Shown here piece by piece: positions 5,870-6,114 of a DNA stretch of 6,114 nt. The notes under the pieces were generated by a model that was given only the letters and a program-made list of their open reading frames with translations, made no database searches and was not told the origin of the DNA. How positions within the stretch are numbered: position 1 is the first letter of the stretch; each line of letters opens with the position of its first letter. This DNA comes from PNAI01 sp964575715. Lineage in GTDB: Bacteria > Pseudomonadota > Alphaproteobacteria > Rhizobiales > Xanthobacteraceae. Both the position numbers and the translations under genes were made by a program. The stretch covers positions 1-6,114 of the forward strand of contig CAZNSG010000352.1 of assembly GCA_964575715.1 (NCBI GenBank). The letters are read 5' to 3'.

Positions 5870-5905
5870 CCGAATGGCGGTAGCGTAAAAAAATTTAAGT
5901 TAAGT

Positions 5906-5942
5906 AATTTGAAACGTCGCTCTCTTCATGAATTTTCAAATT
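5906..5942. repeat. AT-rich inverted repeat AATTTGAAA / TTTCAAATT
   Basis: AATTTGAAA (5906-5914) and TTTCAAATT (5934-5942) are perfect nine-base inverted copies with 19 bases between. It lies about 40 bases before the possible insertion-sequence end. It could be a weak hairpin or a binding site; AT-rich repeats of this size also arise by chance. Confidence 0.3.
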
Positions 5943-5981
5943 GAGCTTTGGTGCGTTTGTTGATGTCGCCTTTAGATCACT

Positions 5982-6114
5982 ACTGTCCGGTTAAGTGTTG
6001 AATAGATTCAATTGGTTCGATGGTGTTGGAGGAAGATTGTCGGAGTCAACACCGAGGAAGGCGCAGGAAAGCTGGATTTTTTCGAAGGAGTGGACGGACA
6101 AAATCTGTAGAAAA
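5982..6114 (+). mobile_element. Possible left end of an insertion sequence, cut by the window
   Basis: ACTGTCCGGTTAAG at 5982-5995 resembles the terminal inverted repeat I associate with some IS4-like elements; this is pattern memory, not a search. Downstream, a frame is open from 5995 to the window edge, with GGAGGA (6028-6033) close to a TTG at 6037, reading LSESTPRKAQESWIFSKEWT; the three-base spacing is too short for a good start. A second frame from ATG 6020 is also open to the edge. The right end, target duplication and transposase body are outside the window, so the call is tentative. Confidence 0.3.

Larger units (their letters stand above)
5293..6114. other. Gene-poor tail, no convincing coding region
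   Basis: This block is 822 bases long. Open frames at 5441-5626 and 5379-5582 (minus) and 5547-5768 (plus) overlap one another on opposite strands, lack ribosome binding sites and show no domain. Visible structure: a perfect 11-bp hairpin at 5319-5347, a small AGCGC / GCGCT hairpin at 5490-5503, a palindrome at 5850-5869, an inverted repeat at 5906-5942, and a possible insertion-sequence end from about 5982. GTGAAAGT occurs twice (5796-5803 and 5850-5857). Confidence 0.5.

Noticed and set aside
1..6114. CRISPR array, tRNA, rRNA or known riboswitch
   Set aside because: No regularly spaced repeats, no cloverleaf-like arrangement and no recognised aptamer core were seen on either strand.

Overview
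The window carries an exopolysaccharide / capsule-type locus from a Gram-negative bacterium. An outer-membrane export lipoprotein, a signal-peptide beta-barrel with a C-terminal aromatic residue, and a polyprenyl-phosphate sugar phosphotransferase together require an envelope with two membranes. Moderate base composition and the overall look of the proteins suggest an alphaproteobacterium, perhaps Hyphomicrobiales or Acetobacteraceae-like. That placement is an impression from family resemblance, not a database result.

Layout. Positions 1-291 hold no gene: there is a GC-rich palindromic patch, a rightward intrinsic terminator (58-80) that probably ends a gene lying left of the window, and a hairpin (175-196) placed to terminate the leftward gene. 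Positions 292-1851 (minus) encode a 519-residue WbaP/WcaJ-type sugar phosphotransferase that starts repeat-unit synthesis on undecaprenyl phosphate. Positions 1852-2674 are an 823-base divergent intergenic region with a long imperfect inverted repeat, short direct repeats and a sigma-70-like promoter just before the next gene. Positions 2675-3271 (plus) encode a short Wza/GumB-like export lipoprotein (OPX) without the C-terminal helix. A 290-base gap follows, with a micro-ORF and a terminator-shaped hairpin. Positions 3562-4905 (plus) encode an outer-membrane beta-barrel of the BBP2 type. Positions 4972-5292 (plus), 66 bases further on, encode a small secreted protein of unknown function with its own strong ribosome binding site. 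Positions 5293-6114 show no convincing gene: a perfect 11-bp hairpin follows the last stop, two palindromes lie near 5850-5942, and what may be the left end of an insertion sequence runs off the window.

How the genes fit together. The phosphotransferase would load the first sugar phosphate on the lipid carrier at the inner membrane. The OPX lipoprotein would provide the periplasmic part of the export channel. Because this OPX ends right after its SLBB domain and so lacks the helix that lets E. coli Wza cross the outer membrane by itself, the adjacent beta-barrel is a natural candidate for the outer-membrane pore, with the small secreted protein as a possible accessory factor. Flippase, polymerase, tyrosine kinase and glycosyltransferases are not in the window and must lie elsewhere. 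The most interesting points are this OPX / barrel / small-protein trio, the terminator-like hairpin at the apparent start of the barrel gene, and the 148-base inverted-repeat segment between the divergent genes.
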